Part shown: piece after piece, positions 17,023-25,924 of the stretch
Layout: every line of letters begins with the position of its first letter
How positions within the stretch are numbered: the first letter of the stretch is position 1
Virus record (IMG/VR): IMGVR_UViG_3300023179_007063
Coordinates: 33,088 to 97,087 of that record
Strand: one strand, 5' to 3'
DNA: 64,000 bases
Source of the DNA: a virus
Translations under genes and position numbers: made by a program
The notes under the pieces: generated by a model
The model's database searches: none
What the model saw: the letters and a program-made list of their open reading frames with translations, nothing else
Told to the model about the DNA's origin: nothing

Positions 17023-17951
17023 AAGTCTTCTTCAACAGACACCTGAGGCGTACACCCTGGGGAGGTGGAGTCCATTTTGCTACTGGTCTAGCTGACTACT
17101 TGGAGCATAATGGACACAAAGCAACAACTGAGTACGAAGATGACGTCGATGTCATTCTAATGTTAGACCCCCGAGATGACGAAGGTTTCGGAAGAGTAGA
17201 ACATCTGATATCTTACAAAAAACATCTTCGAGAAAAGGGCAGAAATGTAAAAGTAGTTCACAGGATAAACGATACTGACGTAGCAAGAGGAACAAATTTC
17301 CTAGTCGACCTCAACATCAAGGCAAATTCGGCTATAGCTGATGAGACTGTCTTCATAAGCTCGTGGTTGAAAAACCACTATGAAGACAGAGGATTTAGTC
17401 GAAATAGCAGCGTCATAACAAATGGTTGCAATCAAAAGTGGTTTTACCCGAGGTCAACAAACAGCATAGAAGGCCCAGTTAGAGTAGTCACACATCACTG
17501 GTCGGACAACTACAACAAGGGATTTGATGCATACATTGAGCTTGATAAGCAGCTTTCTCATAGAAGCGACATAGAATTTACATACGTCGGAAGATACTTC
17601 AAAGGCTACGCACCTACAAATACAAAAATCATACAGCCTCTATATGGAATGCCACTAGCGGATGAGCTTAGAAAGCACGACGTGTATCTAACAGCAGCAC
17701 GCTGGGAAGCGTGTGGAATGCATCACATCGAAGCTTCTTCTTGCGGCCTACCCGTAGTATATCACAGAGACGGAGGAGGCATCAATGAAGTCTGTGAATC
17801 ACACGGAATTCAATTCGAAGACCCGTCCAGAGTGTGCGATGTCATCTTAGAAGCCTTTAAACAACGCATCGAGCTATCTTCAAAAATTGCATACGAAAAG
17901 CTAGACAGTGATCAAGTAAATGCAATGTACTTGAAGGTGCTGTCAGTATGA
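17019..17951 (+). CDS. GT-B (family 4) glycosyltransferase, GTG start
   Basis: I place the start at GTG 17019 (MKVFFNRHLRRTPWGGGVHF), not at the in-frame ATG at 16935, because the upstream 28 codons overlap the carbamoyltransferase remnant and because GTGA overlap matches the operon's coupling style. The 310-aa protein has the acceptor glycine loop WGGGVHFATGLADYLEHNGH and the donor E-x7-E motif WEACGMHHIEASSCGLPVVY. The TPWGGG motif and RINDTDVARG resemble glycosyltransferases seen in viral and environmental glycan clusters. The next gene is ATGA-coupled. Confidence 0.82.
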   Translation: MKVFFNRHLRRTPWGGGVHFATGLADYLEHNGHKATTEYEDDVDVILMLDPRDDEGFGRVEHLISYKKHLREKGRNVKVVHRINDTDVARGTNFLVDLNIKANSAIADETVFISSWLKNHYEDRGFSRNSSVITNGCNQKWFYPRSTNSIEGPVRVVTHHWSDNYNKGFDAYIELDKQLSHRSDIEFTYVGRYFKGYAPTNTKIIQPLYGMPLADELRKHDVYLTAARWEACGMHHIEASSCGLPVVYHRDGGGINEVCESHGIQFEDPSRVCDVILEAFKQRIELSSKIAYEKLDSDQVNAMYLKVLSV

Positions 17952-18886
17952 AGATCATTGCCATAACTCCTGATAGAAAGAGAGACTATACAACAGAGCT
18001 CACACTGGAGGGTCTTAGAGATCTAGGTTGCAATGTAATCGTATCAGATGCAGGAAATGGCATAGAAGAAGCTGCATCCGAAGAGTCGATACTTGAAACT
18101 CACGATGCAGACGCTGTCATAGCTTTCTTTGGTAAAGTTAGAGGAAATAGACCTCCGAAGTATCATCTCCTAGACGATCTAAAGAAGAGATACAAGACAG
18201 CCTACATCGATGGGAGCGAGTGGACATGTACAGGTTATCCAAGTGAAGGTCAGATGTCTGACTCTTTGTCAAAGCCAGAGAGGCGAAGAGGTCATCCTTG
18301 GATTAATCAGCACATGAAAGACATCACAGATTTCTACTATAAGAGAGAGTGTTATCCACAAGATCTCGAAGAAGGAATCATTCCGCTTCCATTTTGTCTA
18401 TCAAGTCGACACATATCTGAGACAGTCAATAAAGACATAGACGTTATGTGTGTTTTTGGTCACAGTCTAACAGGTATGAGAAGAGAAGTAGTTCAAGAGT
18501 GCATGAATCTCAGAAGCAAGACTTCGTACAACATAGTAATAGCCGACAATTTAGATTCTCTCACTTATAGAAGCGTACTGTCTAGATCTAAAATTGTCAT
18601 CGACGCCTGGGGAGGCGGAGACACCTGTGACAGATTCTTCGAAGCCATAGGCTCGGGCGCGTGCTGTCTATATCAGAGATACAATGTAGTAGTTGAGAAT
18701 CCTTTCAGTGATTTCGAAAATGCTGTTTCGTATTGGGATACATCCACCTTGATAGACAGACTATCGATGCTGTTATCTTCCCCAGAGATTAGTAGGTTGA
18801 TAGGTGAAAATGGAAAACACCACGCCATGAAATACCATACAGCGGCTATAAGAGCACAAAAAATACTCAACAATTTTCAGGTGTAG
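17948..18886 (+). CDS. CgeB-like / family 1 glycosyltransferase
   Basis: The 312-aa protein lacks the classical E-x7-E helix. Its C-terminal half (SKIVIDAWGGGDTCDRFFEAIGSGACCLYQRY) matches the 'D..G.......FE..ASGA.L' pattern of CgeB-like glycosyltransferases. The N-terminal half holds a degenerate Rossmann domain (IIAITPDRKRDYTT, DADAVIAFFGKVRG) and an AYIDGSEWT segment. An activity on a surface glycan is likely; donor and acceptor are unknown. It is coupled upstream by ATGA and lies 3 bases before the next gene. Confidence 0.7.
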   Translation: MKIIAITPDRKRDYTTELTLEGLRDLGCNVIVSDAGNGIEEAASEESILETHDADAVIAFFGKVRGNRPPKYHLLDDLKKRYKTAYIDGSEWTCTGYPSEGQMSDSLSKPERRRGHPWINQHMKDITDFYYKRECYPQDLEEGIIPLPFCLSSRHISETVNKDIDVMCVFGHSLTGMRREVVQECMNLRSKTSYNIVIADNLDSLTYRSVLSRSKIVIDAWGGGDTCDRFFEAIGSGACCLYQRYNVVVENPFSDFENAVSYWDTSTLIDRLSMLLSSPEISRLIGENGKHHAMKYHTAAIRAQKILNNFQV

Positions 18887-18889
18887 ACA

Positions 18890-19780
18890 ATGATTACATT
18901 TTGTGGATTTTCTTATAGAAGCTCTGGAATAATACGCGGAATGCAATTATCAGACCGCATAGAAGGATCTGATTTCCTCGATGTTGACAGATTGTCGGGT
19001 GCAAGACCAAAGAACGACATCATCATCTACGTTAGAAAGTTTGATCCTGCCCATGCAAATTTCTGTAAGTCGATGGGTCTCAAAGTAGGATTTGACGTTG
19101 CAGATAACCCAGTAACAGATTTCTTATATGGAAGAGTGAAGAAAGACGACTTCGTCAGATACACACATCAATCAATAGACTTCTACATCGTCAATAATGA
19201 CATTATGTTGAATGAGATGAAGAAAGTGACTGACAAGCCCGTTTATGTCATTCCTCACCACAATTGCAACTTCTTGAAGAAGCACAATATGCTAAAAGGC
19301 AGACCGAAGAGACTCGGCTACGTCGGCTTGCCAGAGCAGACAATACACGAAGATAGCATGATCAGTCTTTGCAAAAAGCTAGACGTTAGCTTCACATCTC
19401 AGGATGTGACTAGTCACGATCAGCTAGATGAAGCATTCTCTAAGATAGACATAGGAATCGTCTACTTCGACAGAGATGATTCAAAGAGTGAATATCAGAG
19501 CAAGATCTTGCGCTACAAGCCTGCAACCAAGCTTAGCAATTTTCAGAGCTACGGAATTCCAACAGTCTGTCTTCCTTACGAGAGTTTCAAGCAATTTGGA
19601 GGAGGAAAGAATGTATTCGTTGACAGCTTTGAAGATCTTGAAAATGCTGTTGAACGTCTAGTCAAAGATGAAGAAGCTTACTCTAGCCTAGCAAGCGAGT
19701 CTCTCGTACAAGGAGAATCTCTGCATATTGAAAAAGTTGTAGATTACTACCACGGCATAGCGAAAGATTTAGAGACATGA
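18890..19780 (+). CDS. GT-B-like glycosyltransferase
   Basis: The 296-aa protein starts MITFCGFSYRSSGIIRGMQL. The second half shows the sugar-nucleotide domain pattern of degenerate GT-B enzymes: KRLGYVGLPEQTIHEDS, DIGIVYFDRDDSK and KLSNFQSYGIPTVCLPYES, the last being the 'K..N....GIP.V......' donor helix. GFDVADNP near residue 65 resembles the acceptor domain of related phage proteins. No signal or membrane segment. ATGA coupling joins it to the following oxygenase gene. Confidence 0.65.
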   Translation: MITFCGFSYRSSGIIRGMQLSDRIEGSDFLDVDRLSGARPKNDIIIYVRKFDPAHANFCKSMGLKVGFDVADNPVTDFLYGRVKKDDFVRYTHQSIDFYIVNNDIMLNEMKKVTDKPVYVIPHHNCNFLKKHNMLKGRPKRLGYVGLPEQTIHEDSMISLCKKLDVSFTSQDVTSHDQLDEAFSKIDIGIVYFDRDDSKSEYQSKILRYKPATKLSNFQSYGIPTVCLPYESFKQFGGGKNVFVDSFEDLENAVERLVKDEEAYSSLASESLVQGESLHIEKVVDYYHGIAKDLET

Positions 19781-20544
19781 GAAATGTTGTGAATTTGCTT
19801 GACGAGAAGAGTCTAAAAGAATCTTTTAGGGGCGCAGCTCCGTTCGACCATATAGTCATTGACAACTTTCTTCAAGAGAGCTTTGCTACTGACCTAGCCA
19901 ACACATTTCCAGGCGTAAAAGATCACGTCTGGTGGGTATATGACAATCCGCTTGAGAGAAAGTTAGCATTCAACGACATATCACGACTACCTGCCTGTTT
20001 TTCACAATTCTTCTCTTGCGTAAACGGAGTAGAGTTCGTATCGTGGCTATCTAGAGTCACAGGGATCGAAAACTTAAGGTCTGACTCTTCTCTTAGGGGT
20101 GGAGGCCTTCATTACATAAGAAAGGGTGGAAAGCTCGACGTACATCAAGACTTCAACATACACAAAGAGATTAACATGCTTCGAAAGGTTAACTTGATAG
20201 TCTATCTAAACGAAGCTTGGGATGAAAGTTGGGGAGGGCATCTAGAGCTTTGGGACAAAGATATGACTCGTCTGTGTCAAAGAATCGCTCCCATCTTCAA
20301 CAGAGCAGTCATATTCCGAACAGACACCGAATCGAACCACGGGCATCCACACCCTCTACAGTGCCCAGAAGATAGAGGAAGAATGTCATTAGCTACGTAC
20401 TACTACGTAGAAGACAAGAATATTGACACCATACCCTATAAGTCCACCGTCTACAAGAAGCTCCCAGGTGAAGATGACAGCTTAGACGAGCTAAGAATTA
20501 AAAGAAGCGAGGGTCGTCTAGCAAACATCACTTCAGGCAAATGA
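19777..20544 (+). CDS. 2-oxoglutarate/Fe(II)-dependent oxygenase (prolyl-4-hydroxylase-like)
   Basis: The 255-aa protein has the Fe(II) facial triad H123-x-D125 (KLDVHQDFN) and a distal His near 188 (SNHGHPHPL), followed by the 2OG-binding Arg (R200 or R202 in EDRGRMSLATYYY). The core LHYIRKGGKLDVHQD with NLIVYLNEAWDESWGGHLEL is typical of 2OG-FeII_Oxy_3 proteins, which include prolyl hydroxylases and sugar or antibiotic oxygenases. In this operon it could hydroxylate a glycan or a protein; the window also encodes collagen-like fibres, natural substrates for prolyl hydroxylation. It is ATGA-coupled on both sides. Confidence 0.85.
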   Translation: MRNVVNLLDEKSLKESFRGAAPFDHIVIDNFLQESFATDLANTFPGVKDHVWWVYDNPLERKLAFNDISRLPACFSQFFSCVNGVEFVSWLSRVTGIENLRSDSSLRGGGLHYIRKGGKLDVHQDFNIHKEINMLRKVNLIVYLNEAWDESWGGHLELWDKDMTRLCQRIAPIFNRAVIFRTDTESNHGHPHPLQCPEDRGRMSLATYYYVEDKNIDTIPYKSTVYKKLPGEDDSLDELRIKRSEGRLANITSGK

Positions 20545-21284
20545 GAAGACACATGACAAATAACGTCGCAATTGTCACATATACTACTTCTAAATACTCA
20601 GACGTTTGGGACATGCATTTCGGTCAGCTAACAAGGCATGCTGCGAGCTTGAAAAGCTATGCATTCTCCGACAGGCTTTCTCGAGATGCATGGAAACACA
20701 CCAAACACACACTTGTAACATACGAAGACAGCGATCCATACTGGAAGCAGTACACTACGTGTCTCAAGAGCATCGAAGAAGACTTTGTCATCTATTCACA
20801 AGAAGACTTCATATTGTTTGCAGATGTAGACTATGCTGCTCTGAATAGGTACAGAGATTTCTTGTCGAATACAAACTATGACTATGTACGTCTAATTAGA
20901 TGCGGATATTCAACACCGCTTGACAGACCAGTGCAGGAAGACATCTATGAGGTCGACATGAGCACGAATGATGCATTCTCCATGCAGGCAACGATGTGGA
21001 AGAAGTCATCGATAGACAAGTTGTATAGACATGTCAAATCAGAGAAGTGGCTGGAGTCAGAATCGTGGAACTCAGGTGCTCGTGAGATTGGTATAAAAGG
21101 AACGCTTGTCTACAACGGTGAGAGAAAGATTGGAGCATTCCATTACGACTCTATCGTGTATCCTTATGTCTGCACTGCAATCAACAGAGGAAAATGGAAT
21201 GTTGATCAATATCCAGATGTAATGAGCGAAATGTTTACGAAGTACAATATAGATCCTTCAGTCAGGGGTATTAGAGTTAGATGA
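20541..21284 (+). CDS. probable glycosyltransferase (GT-A-like)
   Basis: The first ATG (20541) overlaps the previous stop as ATGA; a second in-frame ATG at 20553 (MTNNVAIVTYTT) is an alternative and starts the first beta strand directly. The product has VAIVTYTTSKYSDVWDMHF, YSQEDFILFADVDY (an acidic cluster possibly binding metal) and SMQATMWKKSSIDKL, which together resemble small GT-A glycosyltransferases found in phage and viral glycan clusters. No exact family can be named. It is coupled to the next gene by ATGA. Confidence 0.6.
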   Translation: MRRHMTNNVAIVTYTTSKYSDVWDMHFGQLTRHAASLKSYAFSDRLSRDAWKHTKHTLVTYEDSDPYWKQYTTCLKSIEEDFVIYSQEDFILFADVDYAALNRYRDFLSNTNYDYVRLIRCGYSTPLDRPVQEDIYEVDMSTNDAFSMQATMWKKSSIDKLYRHVKSEKWLESESWNSGAREIGIKGTLVYNGERKIGAFHYDSIVYPYVCTAINRGKWNVDQYPDVMSEMFTKYNIDPSVRGIRVR

Positions 21285-22078
21285 AGATCTATAGCTTAGT
21301 ATTCGACTACAATTTGTCGAAGATGAAAGGGACAGGTCGTCCATGGGCTGAAACTGCTTATAAGAACAAGGACTTCATCTTTTCATACTCAGCAGCTTCA
21401 ATTGCAACATTTCTTCATCACAACCCACATCTTCCATACGAGATCCTTACAGACGATGTGTACTTGCTCATCAGAAAACTCGATGAATATGCAGTAGATA
21501 CTCACAACTTGACCATCACAGATGCAAGAAGCCTAATCAGTGAGTGGACTTCACACTGGTACTGCTTCTGGCCTCTCATAAAGTCTTTTGACTATTTTGC
21601 AAGAGAGTCGAATCAAGGTGTCTTGAAGCTTGACAACGACTTGACTTGCTTGAAACCCATAGACGATCTTCTTAAACATGATGGTGCAATTGTCTGGAAG
21701 CGGGAGAGAAATTGTAGCGACGGTCGCGAGTACTGGGGTGAGAAGTATGCAGCTAAGCGGGCATTTGGAACAGACAACTTTTCAATCTACAACACAGGAA
21801 CGTGGGGCGTCTCATCTCAACACGTAGAATCAGCTCACTCCATACCCGATCTATGCGAGAAGATGATATCCGTCGATGTCACCGATATCTCCAGATTTCC
21901 AGAAACACCAGAAGTAAGAACTAAAGTCTTTAACACTAGCGATCAAGTATCTAATTGCTATTATCTAAGCTACAACGATATTCCTGTTATAGAATCTAAG
22001 GCATGGTTCGAACACCATTGCTATGGACATGATGCAAAAGCACAGTGCATAGAGAGAGCCGTGCGTCTAAAGAAATGA
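21281..22078 (+). CDS. GT-A-type glycosyltransferase with D-x-D motif
   Basis: The 265-aa protein has a plausible metal and nucleotide site LKLDNDLTCLKPIDDLL (DND near residue 113), and earlier PYEILTDDVYLLI and WYCFWPLIKSFDYF, a pattern of family 8/32-like glycosyltransferases. The later FSIYNTGTWGVSSQHV resembles the 'N.G......' acceptor-loop of these families. ATGA overlaps join it on both sides to the neighbouring cassette genes. The donor sugar is unknown. Confidence 0.65.
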   Translation: MKIYSLVFDYNLSKMKGTGRPWAETAYKNKDFIFSYSAASIATFLHHNPHLPYEILTDDVYLLIRKLDEYAVDTHNLTITDARSLISEWTSHWYCFWPLIKSFDYFARESNQGVLKLDNDLTCLKPIDDLLKHDGAIVWKRERNCSDGREYWGEKYAAKRAFGTDNFSIYNTGTWGVSSQHVESAHSIPDLCEKMISVDVTDISRFPETPEVRTKVFNTSDQVSNCYYLSYNDIPVIESKAWFEHHCYGHDAKAQCIERAVRLKK

Positions 22079-22701
22079 GAATTATCAAGCAAAAAGAATT
22101 CAATGAACCTTCTAGAAGAGTAGGGCCAAAAAAAGACGAATGCTACTACTTGAAGGCGTTATACAGCACACTTGTTCATTTTCGACCAAAAGTATGTCTA
22201 GAGATAGGCACACATACGGGAAAATCTTCTCGAGTTTTTCAGAAATACTTTGATGATTACATGCCCGACGGATTGTTAATTACATGCGACATCAAAAAGT
22301 ATGTTGATCTCTCAAGTCTTAAAAATGTAAGACAGATCATAGTATCACATCACATACCAGATATTGATCGACTTCACAATGTAGATTCAGCGAGTCTTGT
22401 ATTCAACGACAAAGAGTCAACAAAGACCAATATAGATCTCATAAAGAAAGAGTCTCAGTTGTACGACTTTGCATTCATTGATGGCGATCACACTAGAATC
22501 TCATTCCTAAAAGATTTGGAAATATGCGAGTCTGTGCTGTCTCATCCTATGAACATTCTGATAGATGACACGAAAGAACCTGTACACGAATGCAAATCTG
22601 TGTATGAAAATGAGATAAGAAAATCGAGTCTATACGAATGTTATGACTTTGAAGACTGGGATGTATTTGTTGGATGCTCTTTAATAAAGAGAAGGTCATA
22701 A
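22075..22701 (+). CDS. class I SAM-dependent methyltransferase
   Basis: I chose ATG 22075 (MRIIKQKEFNEPSRR), which overlaps the previous stop as ATGA, over an ATG 30 bases upstream inside the previous gene. The 208-aa product has motif I VCLEIGTHTGKSSRVFQ and the Methyltransf_24-type FAFIDGDHTRISFLKD, matching the first methyltransferase of the cassette (IYIDGDHSYEG). The likely substrate is a sugar or lipid-linked glycan. It is noticeably more AT-rich than the enzymes around 23.3 kb. Confidence 0.78.
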   Translation: MRIIKQKEFNEPSRRVGPKKDECYYLKALYSTLVHFRPKVCLEIGTHTGKSSRVFQKYFDDYMPDGLLITCDIKKYVDLSSLKNVRQIIVSHHIPDIDRLHNVDSASLVFNDKESTKTNIDLIKKESQLYDFAFIDGDHTRISFLKDLEICESVLSHPMNILIDDTKEPVHECKSVYENEIRKSSLYECYDFEDWDVFVGCSLIKRRS

Positions 22702-22704
22702 GAA

Positions 22705-23268
22705 ATGGGAAGTCTAGATAAGAACGTTCTTGCAAGCATATTGAATAGTCACAACGCAGCTTTAGAAGACTTCCCAATTTTTATAGAGACGGGAACTCAT
22801 TTAGGTACGACTAGCGCAAGGATGAGTTCACTTTTTAGAGAAGTTCACACAATTGAGATATCCGATCTTTATTACGAAGAATCGAAAAAGTCGCTTAATA
22901 GACTACAGAACGTAAAAACTTATTTGGGTGATTGCGTAGATTTGCTTCCGTCGATACTTTCATCTTGTGTTGGAAATACAGTCTTTTGGCTTGATGGTCA
23001 CTGGTCTGGCGGGACGACGGGGAGAGGTAAAGATGATTGTCCTGTTCTCGATGAATGCAAAATAATAAACAACTATTTGAGTCAAACATGTTCTAAGTCT
23101 ATCATAGTAATCGACGACTATAGACTGTTTGGTGAAATAAAAGAACACAATTGGAAGAACATCACCGTCAATAATATCAGATCGATCTTTCCAATTGAAA
23201 AGATTCGTACTGATATGATTAACAATAAGGTCGACTGCTACAGCATCTGTGTCTCTTACGAGAAATAA
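22705..23268 (+). CDS. SAM-dependent methyltransferase-like protein
   Basis: The 187-aa protein has a motif-I-like IFIETGTHLGTTSARMS, an acidic strand HTIEISDLYYEES, and TVFWLDGHWSGGTTGRG in place of the usual 'IDGDHSYEG', then a strand SIIVIDDYRLFG. It therefore keeps the Rossmann fold and probably SAM binding, but its active-site loop differs from the two other methyltransferases of the cassette. An AGAAGG lies before the ATG. The alternative is a non-methylating Rossmann protein of the same superfamily. Confidence 0.65.
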   Translation: MGSLDKNVLASILNSHNAALEDFPIFIETGTHLGTTSARMSSLFREVHTIEISDLYYEESKKSLNRLQNVKTYLGDCVDLLPSILSSCVGNTVFWLDGHWSGGTTGRGKDDCPVLDECKIINNYLSQTCSKSIIVIDDYRLFGEIKEHNWKNITVNNIRSIFPIEKIRTDMINNKVDCYSICVSYEK

Positions 23269-23289
23269 ATGCATACCAATAACAATCAT

Positions 23290-24273
23290 ATGAAAAAAGC
23301 GCTTGTTTGTGGAGCAGGTGGATTCATAGGATCACACCTCGTGAAGTGTCTCAAGAGAGAGGGATACTGGGTGAGAGGCGTTGATCTAAAACACCCAGAA
23401 TATTCTTCTACAGCAGCTGATGAGTTTGTCATTGGAGATTTGAGAGATTTGTCTACTGTGGTTTCTGTCTTACACACAGATACTTCTTGGGGCAGGGGAT
23501 TTGACGAGGTGTATCAGCTAGCCGCAGATATGGGTGGAGCAGGTTATATCTTTACGGGTGAAAACGACTCCAATGTGATGCACAACTCCGCAACAATCAA
23601 CCTTAATGTCGTTTCCTCAGTAGTCAAATTCAAGGTGATGCCCCGTGTCTTCTACTCCTCATCAGCTTGCATGTACCCAGCTTACAATCAAGAAGATCCT
23701 GAGAACCCAAAGTGCAGTGAAGAGTCAGCTTACCCAGCAGCTCCGGACAGTGAGTACGGCTGGGAGAAGCTCTTCAGTGAGCGCTTATATCTTGCGCACT
23801 CAAGAAACTTCGGTCTCCAAGTTCGAATTGCCAGATATCACAACATTTTCGGGCCAGAAGGAACCTGGAGGGGTGGCAAAGAGAAAGCTCCTGCAGCGAT
23901 TTGTAGAAAGGTGGCAGAAGCAAAAGACGGTGATGAAATTGAGGTGTGGGGTGACGGTCAGCAGACCCGATCTTTCCTCTACATCGATGAATGTGTAGAA
24001 GGAACTCGAAAGCTCATGGACTCTAATTTCGAAGGACCTGTCAACATTGGATCCGATGAGATGATCAAGATACAAGATCTTGTGAAGATGGTAGCATCGT
24101 TGGCTGGGAAAGATATTCGCATCAAGAATGTTACGGGACCCATAGGCGTCCGTGGAAGAAACTCAGACAACAAGCTAATCGAAGAGAAGCTTTGTTGGAA
24201 ACCTACATCATCGTTGAAAGATGGCATCGTCAAGACTTATGAATGGATATTGAATCAAGCAAGCAAGTCATAG
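23290..24273 (+). CDS. GDP-mannose 3,5-epimerase-like SDR enzyme
   Basis: I start at ATG 23290 (MKKALVCGAGGFIGSHLVK), where the Rossmann strand begins; an upstream in-frame ATG (23269) directly follows the previous stop. The 327-aa protein has GAGGFIG at 8-14, SSSACMYP at 123-130 with Cys127 in the position of the catalytic Cys of GDP-mannose 3,5-epimerases, and Tyr156-x3-Lys160 in SEYGWEKLFSERLYLA. EGTWRGGKEKAPAAICRK and DGQQTRSFLYIDECVEG are strongly family-specific. The enzyme makes GDP-L-galactose and GDP-L-gulose from GDP-mannose, supplying donors for the cassette's glycosyltransferases. Confidence 0.9.
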   Translation: MKKALVCGAGGFIGSHLVKCLKREGYWVRGVDLKHPEYSSTAADEFVIGDLRDLSTVVSVLHTDTSWGRGFDEVYQLAADMGGAGYIFTGENDSNVMHNSATINLNVVSSVVKFKVMPRVFYSSSACMYPAYNQEDPENPKCSEESAYPAAPDSEYGWEKLFSERLYLAHSRNFGLQVRIARYHNIFGPEGTWRGGKEKAPAAICRKVAEAKDGDEIEVWGDGQQTRSFLYIDECVEGTRKLMDSNFEGPVNIGSDEMIKIQDLVKMVASLAGKDIRIKNVTGPIGVRGRNSDNKLIEEKLCWKPTSSLKDGIVKTYEWILNQASKS

Positions 24274-24275
24274 AA

Positions 24276-24956
24276 ATGATATGCTACATTCACTATATGA
24301 TCTCGAATGATCCTGACAGATCAGATCAAATTTTCAGAGAGATATACGACAGGTTGCAATCTTCATCACTTTTACAGAAGCTCTCTGATGTAAAAATTGT
24401 AACTGTAGGAAACCACAAATCTCTAAAAACAAACTTTGGCGAGTATGAAAAAGCTCAACAAGTAGATCACAAAGAAAACGTCTTTGAGTACGAGTTTCCA
24501 ACTCTCTCTAGAGTATACCAAGATGCACAACTTCTAGACGGCGACACTCCCATCTTGTATCTTCATCTAAAAGGAGCTTCAAAGCCCAAGAATCACTCTG
24601 ATGATTCTTGGAGAGAAAGAATGATGGTCGGCGTTCTGGATAAACATGTAGAATGTCTTGAAAGTTTGCAGAATATCAGAGTCGTAGGCATCGATCTAGC
24701 TCGAGTAAAAATGAACGACGGAGAGACATGCCCTGCATATACGGGAAATTTCTGGTGGTCATCTGCAAGACACCTATCGTCACTACCCGACCCATCAGTT
24801 GAAAGCATTAAGAAGTCACATGGACATCTAGTAAAGAGTAGAACCAGCAAGAATCCGTCATCTCCGCGTGGCGATAATCACAGATACCTTGCAGAATTTT
24901 GGGTTTGCATGAACAATCTTGATAATCCTGCTGGTCTAAGTGTACTATCGGTCTAA
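24276..24956 (+). CDS. uncharacterised glycan-cluster protein (GT-like)
   Basis: I favour ATG 24276 (MICYIHYMISNDPDRSD), just past the previous stop, where the first beta strand begins; an ATG at 24243 would overlap the epimerase by 31 bases. Diagnostic segments are PILYLHLKGASKPKNH, SWRERMMVGVLDKHVECL and AYTGNFWWSSARHLSSLP. The 'Y.H.KGAS' plus 'NFWW' pair occurs in a family of uncharacterised proteins that sit in glycan clusters and resemble GT-A enzymes. The stop overlaps the next ATG by one base (TAATG). Confidence 0.6.
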   Translation: MICYIHYMISNDPDRSDQIFREIYDRLQSSSLLQKLSDVKIVTVGNHKSLKTNFGEYEKAQQVDHKENVFEYEFPTLSRVYQDAQLLDGDTPILYLHLKGASKPKNHSDDSWRERMMVGVLDKHVECLESLQNIRVVGIDLARVKMNDGETCPAYTGNFWWSSARHLSSLPDPSVESIKKSHGHLVKSRTSKNPSSPRGDNHRYLAEFWVCMNNLDNPAGLSVLSV

Positions 24957-25924
24957 TGATCACATTTTTTGGTCTGAATGATAGAGATCACATACAAGAA
25001 TTCCAACACCGCTTGTTGGAAAGAAATGTTGGTCCTGATAGCGTGCATGACAAAAGTCTATCTACAGAATCCATAGGAAGAAATCTTTCTGCCTTCGTGT
25101 GGCAAGAAGATGGAAAAAGACTGCTCGTAATACTAGACGTCGACGACGGTAGCGGAGGAACACCTGCCGACTGTAAGATAGTCTGGCCGTCTTACAACAA
25201 CATACTTCATCGTTATAGACCTCACGACGTAATGGTGTTGAAGTCACAGGTTCATCCCGTAGATGAGTACAATCAGTTCTATCCATTCAAAGAAGACGTT
25301 CTACCCATAGGTGTTTTTAGCAACAAAATAAAAGACGTCTTCAGTATGAGAGAGAAATTTGCACCTGTCACAAAAGACATCGACGTCTTTTTTGCGGGCG
25401 GTCTCAAGCATTCAAAGAACAGACCATATGCTTGGCCCAAGAATAGAGACATCAAGAGATGGTGGTCAGGAGCATCTGTCAGGGGATACGACAAGCTCTT
25501 AGAGATAAGAGAGAATAGAAGGGACATAAAATTCGAGCTATTCGACGAATCTGTATCACCAGATGACTTTTACAATCTCGTGAGAAGAAGCAAAATATGC
25601 ATCGATCTACCCGGTGTCGGTCTTTCTTCAAGAAAATTCTATGAATTCATGGTTTTTGGTAAGTGCGTTTTGTCGCTTAGACAGCAACTCACGCCCTGGG
25701 AATGCCAAGAGAACGTTCACTATAGATCAATGGGAGAAGATCTAGACTTCGAAACGCTAGAAAGTGAAATAGACAACCTCTTGAGATCAGATGAATCACG
25801 AATTGCAATAGAAGAGAATGTTCGATCGATAGAGACACAACTCACACTTGAACACATGATCACAAGAGCTGAAAGATCTATAAGAGAAAAAGCTAAAAAT
25901 GCAACCCAAAGACTCACGTACTAA
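24956..25924 (+). CDS. exostosin/GT-B-like glycosyltransferase
   Basis: The 322-aa protein has a C-terminal donor-type region KICIDLPGVGLSSRKFYEFMVFGKCVLS, resembling exostosin (GT47)-like and family 1 proteins ('L.G.G....R.FE.M..G...L'), and a central strand DIDVFFAGGLKHSKNRP. The N-terminal part (KRLLVILDVDDGSGG, CKIVWPSYNNILH) is poorly conserved. Activity on a surface or virion glycan is inferred from context. Its end overlaps the next gene by 26 bases. Confidence 0.6.
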   Translation: MITFFGLNDRDHIQEFQHRLLERNVGPDSVHDKSLSTESIGRNLSAFVWQEDGKRLLVILDVDDGSGGTPADCKIVWPSYNNILHRYRPHDVMVLKSQVHPVDEYNQFYPFKEDVLPIGVFSNKIKDVFSMREKFAPVTKDIDVFFAGGLKHSKNRPYAWPKNRDIKRWWSGASVRGYDKLLEIRENRRDIKFELFDESVSPDDFYNLVRRSKICIDLPGVGLSSRKFYEFMVFGKCVLSLRQQLTPWECQENVHYRSMGEDLDFETLESEIDNLLRSDESRIAIEENVRSIETQLTLEHMITRAERSIREKAKNATQRLTY

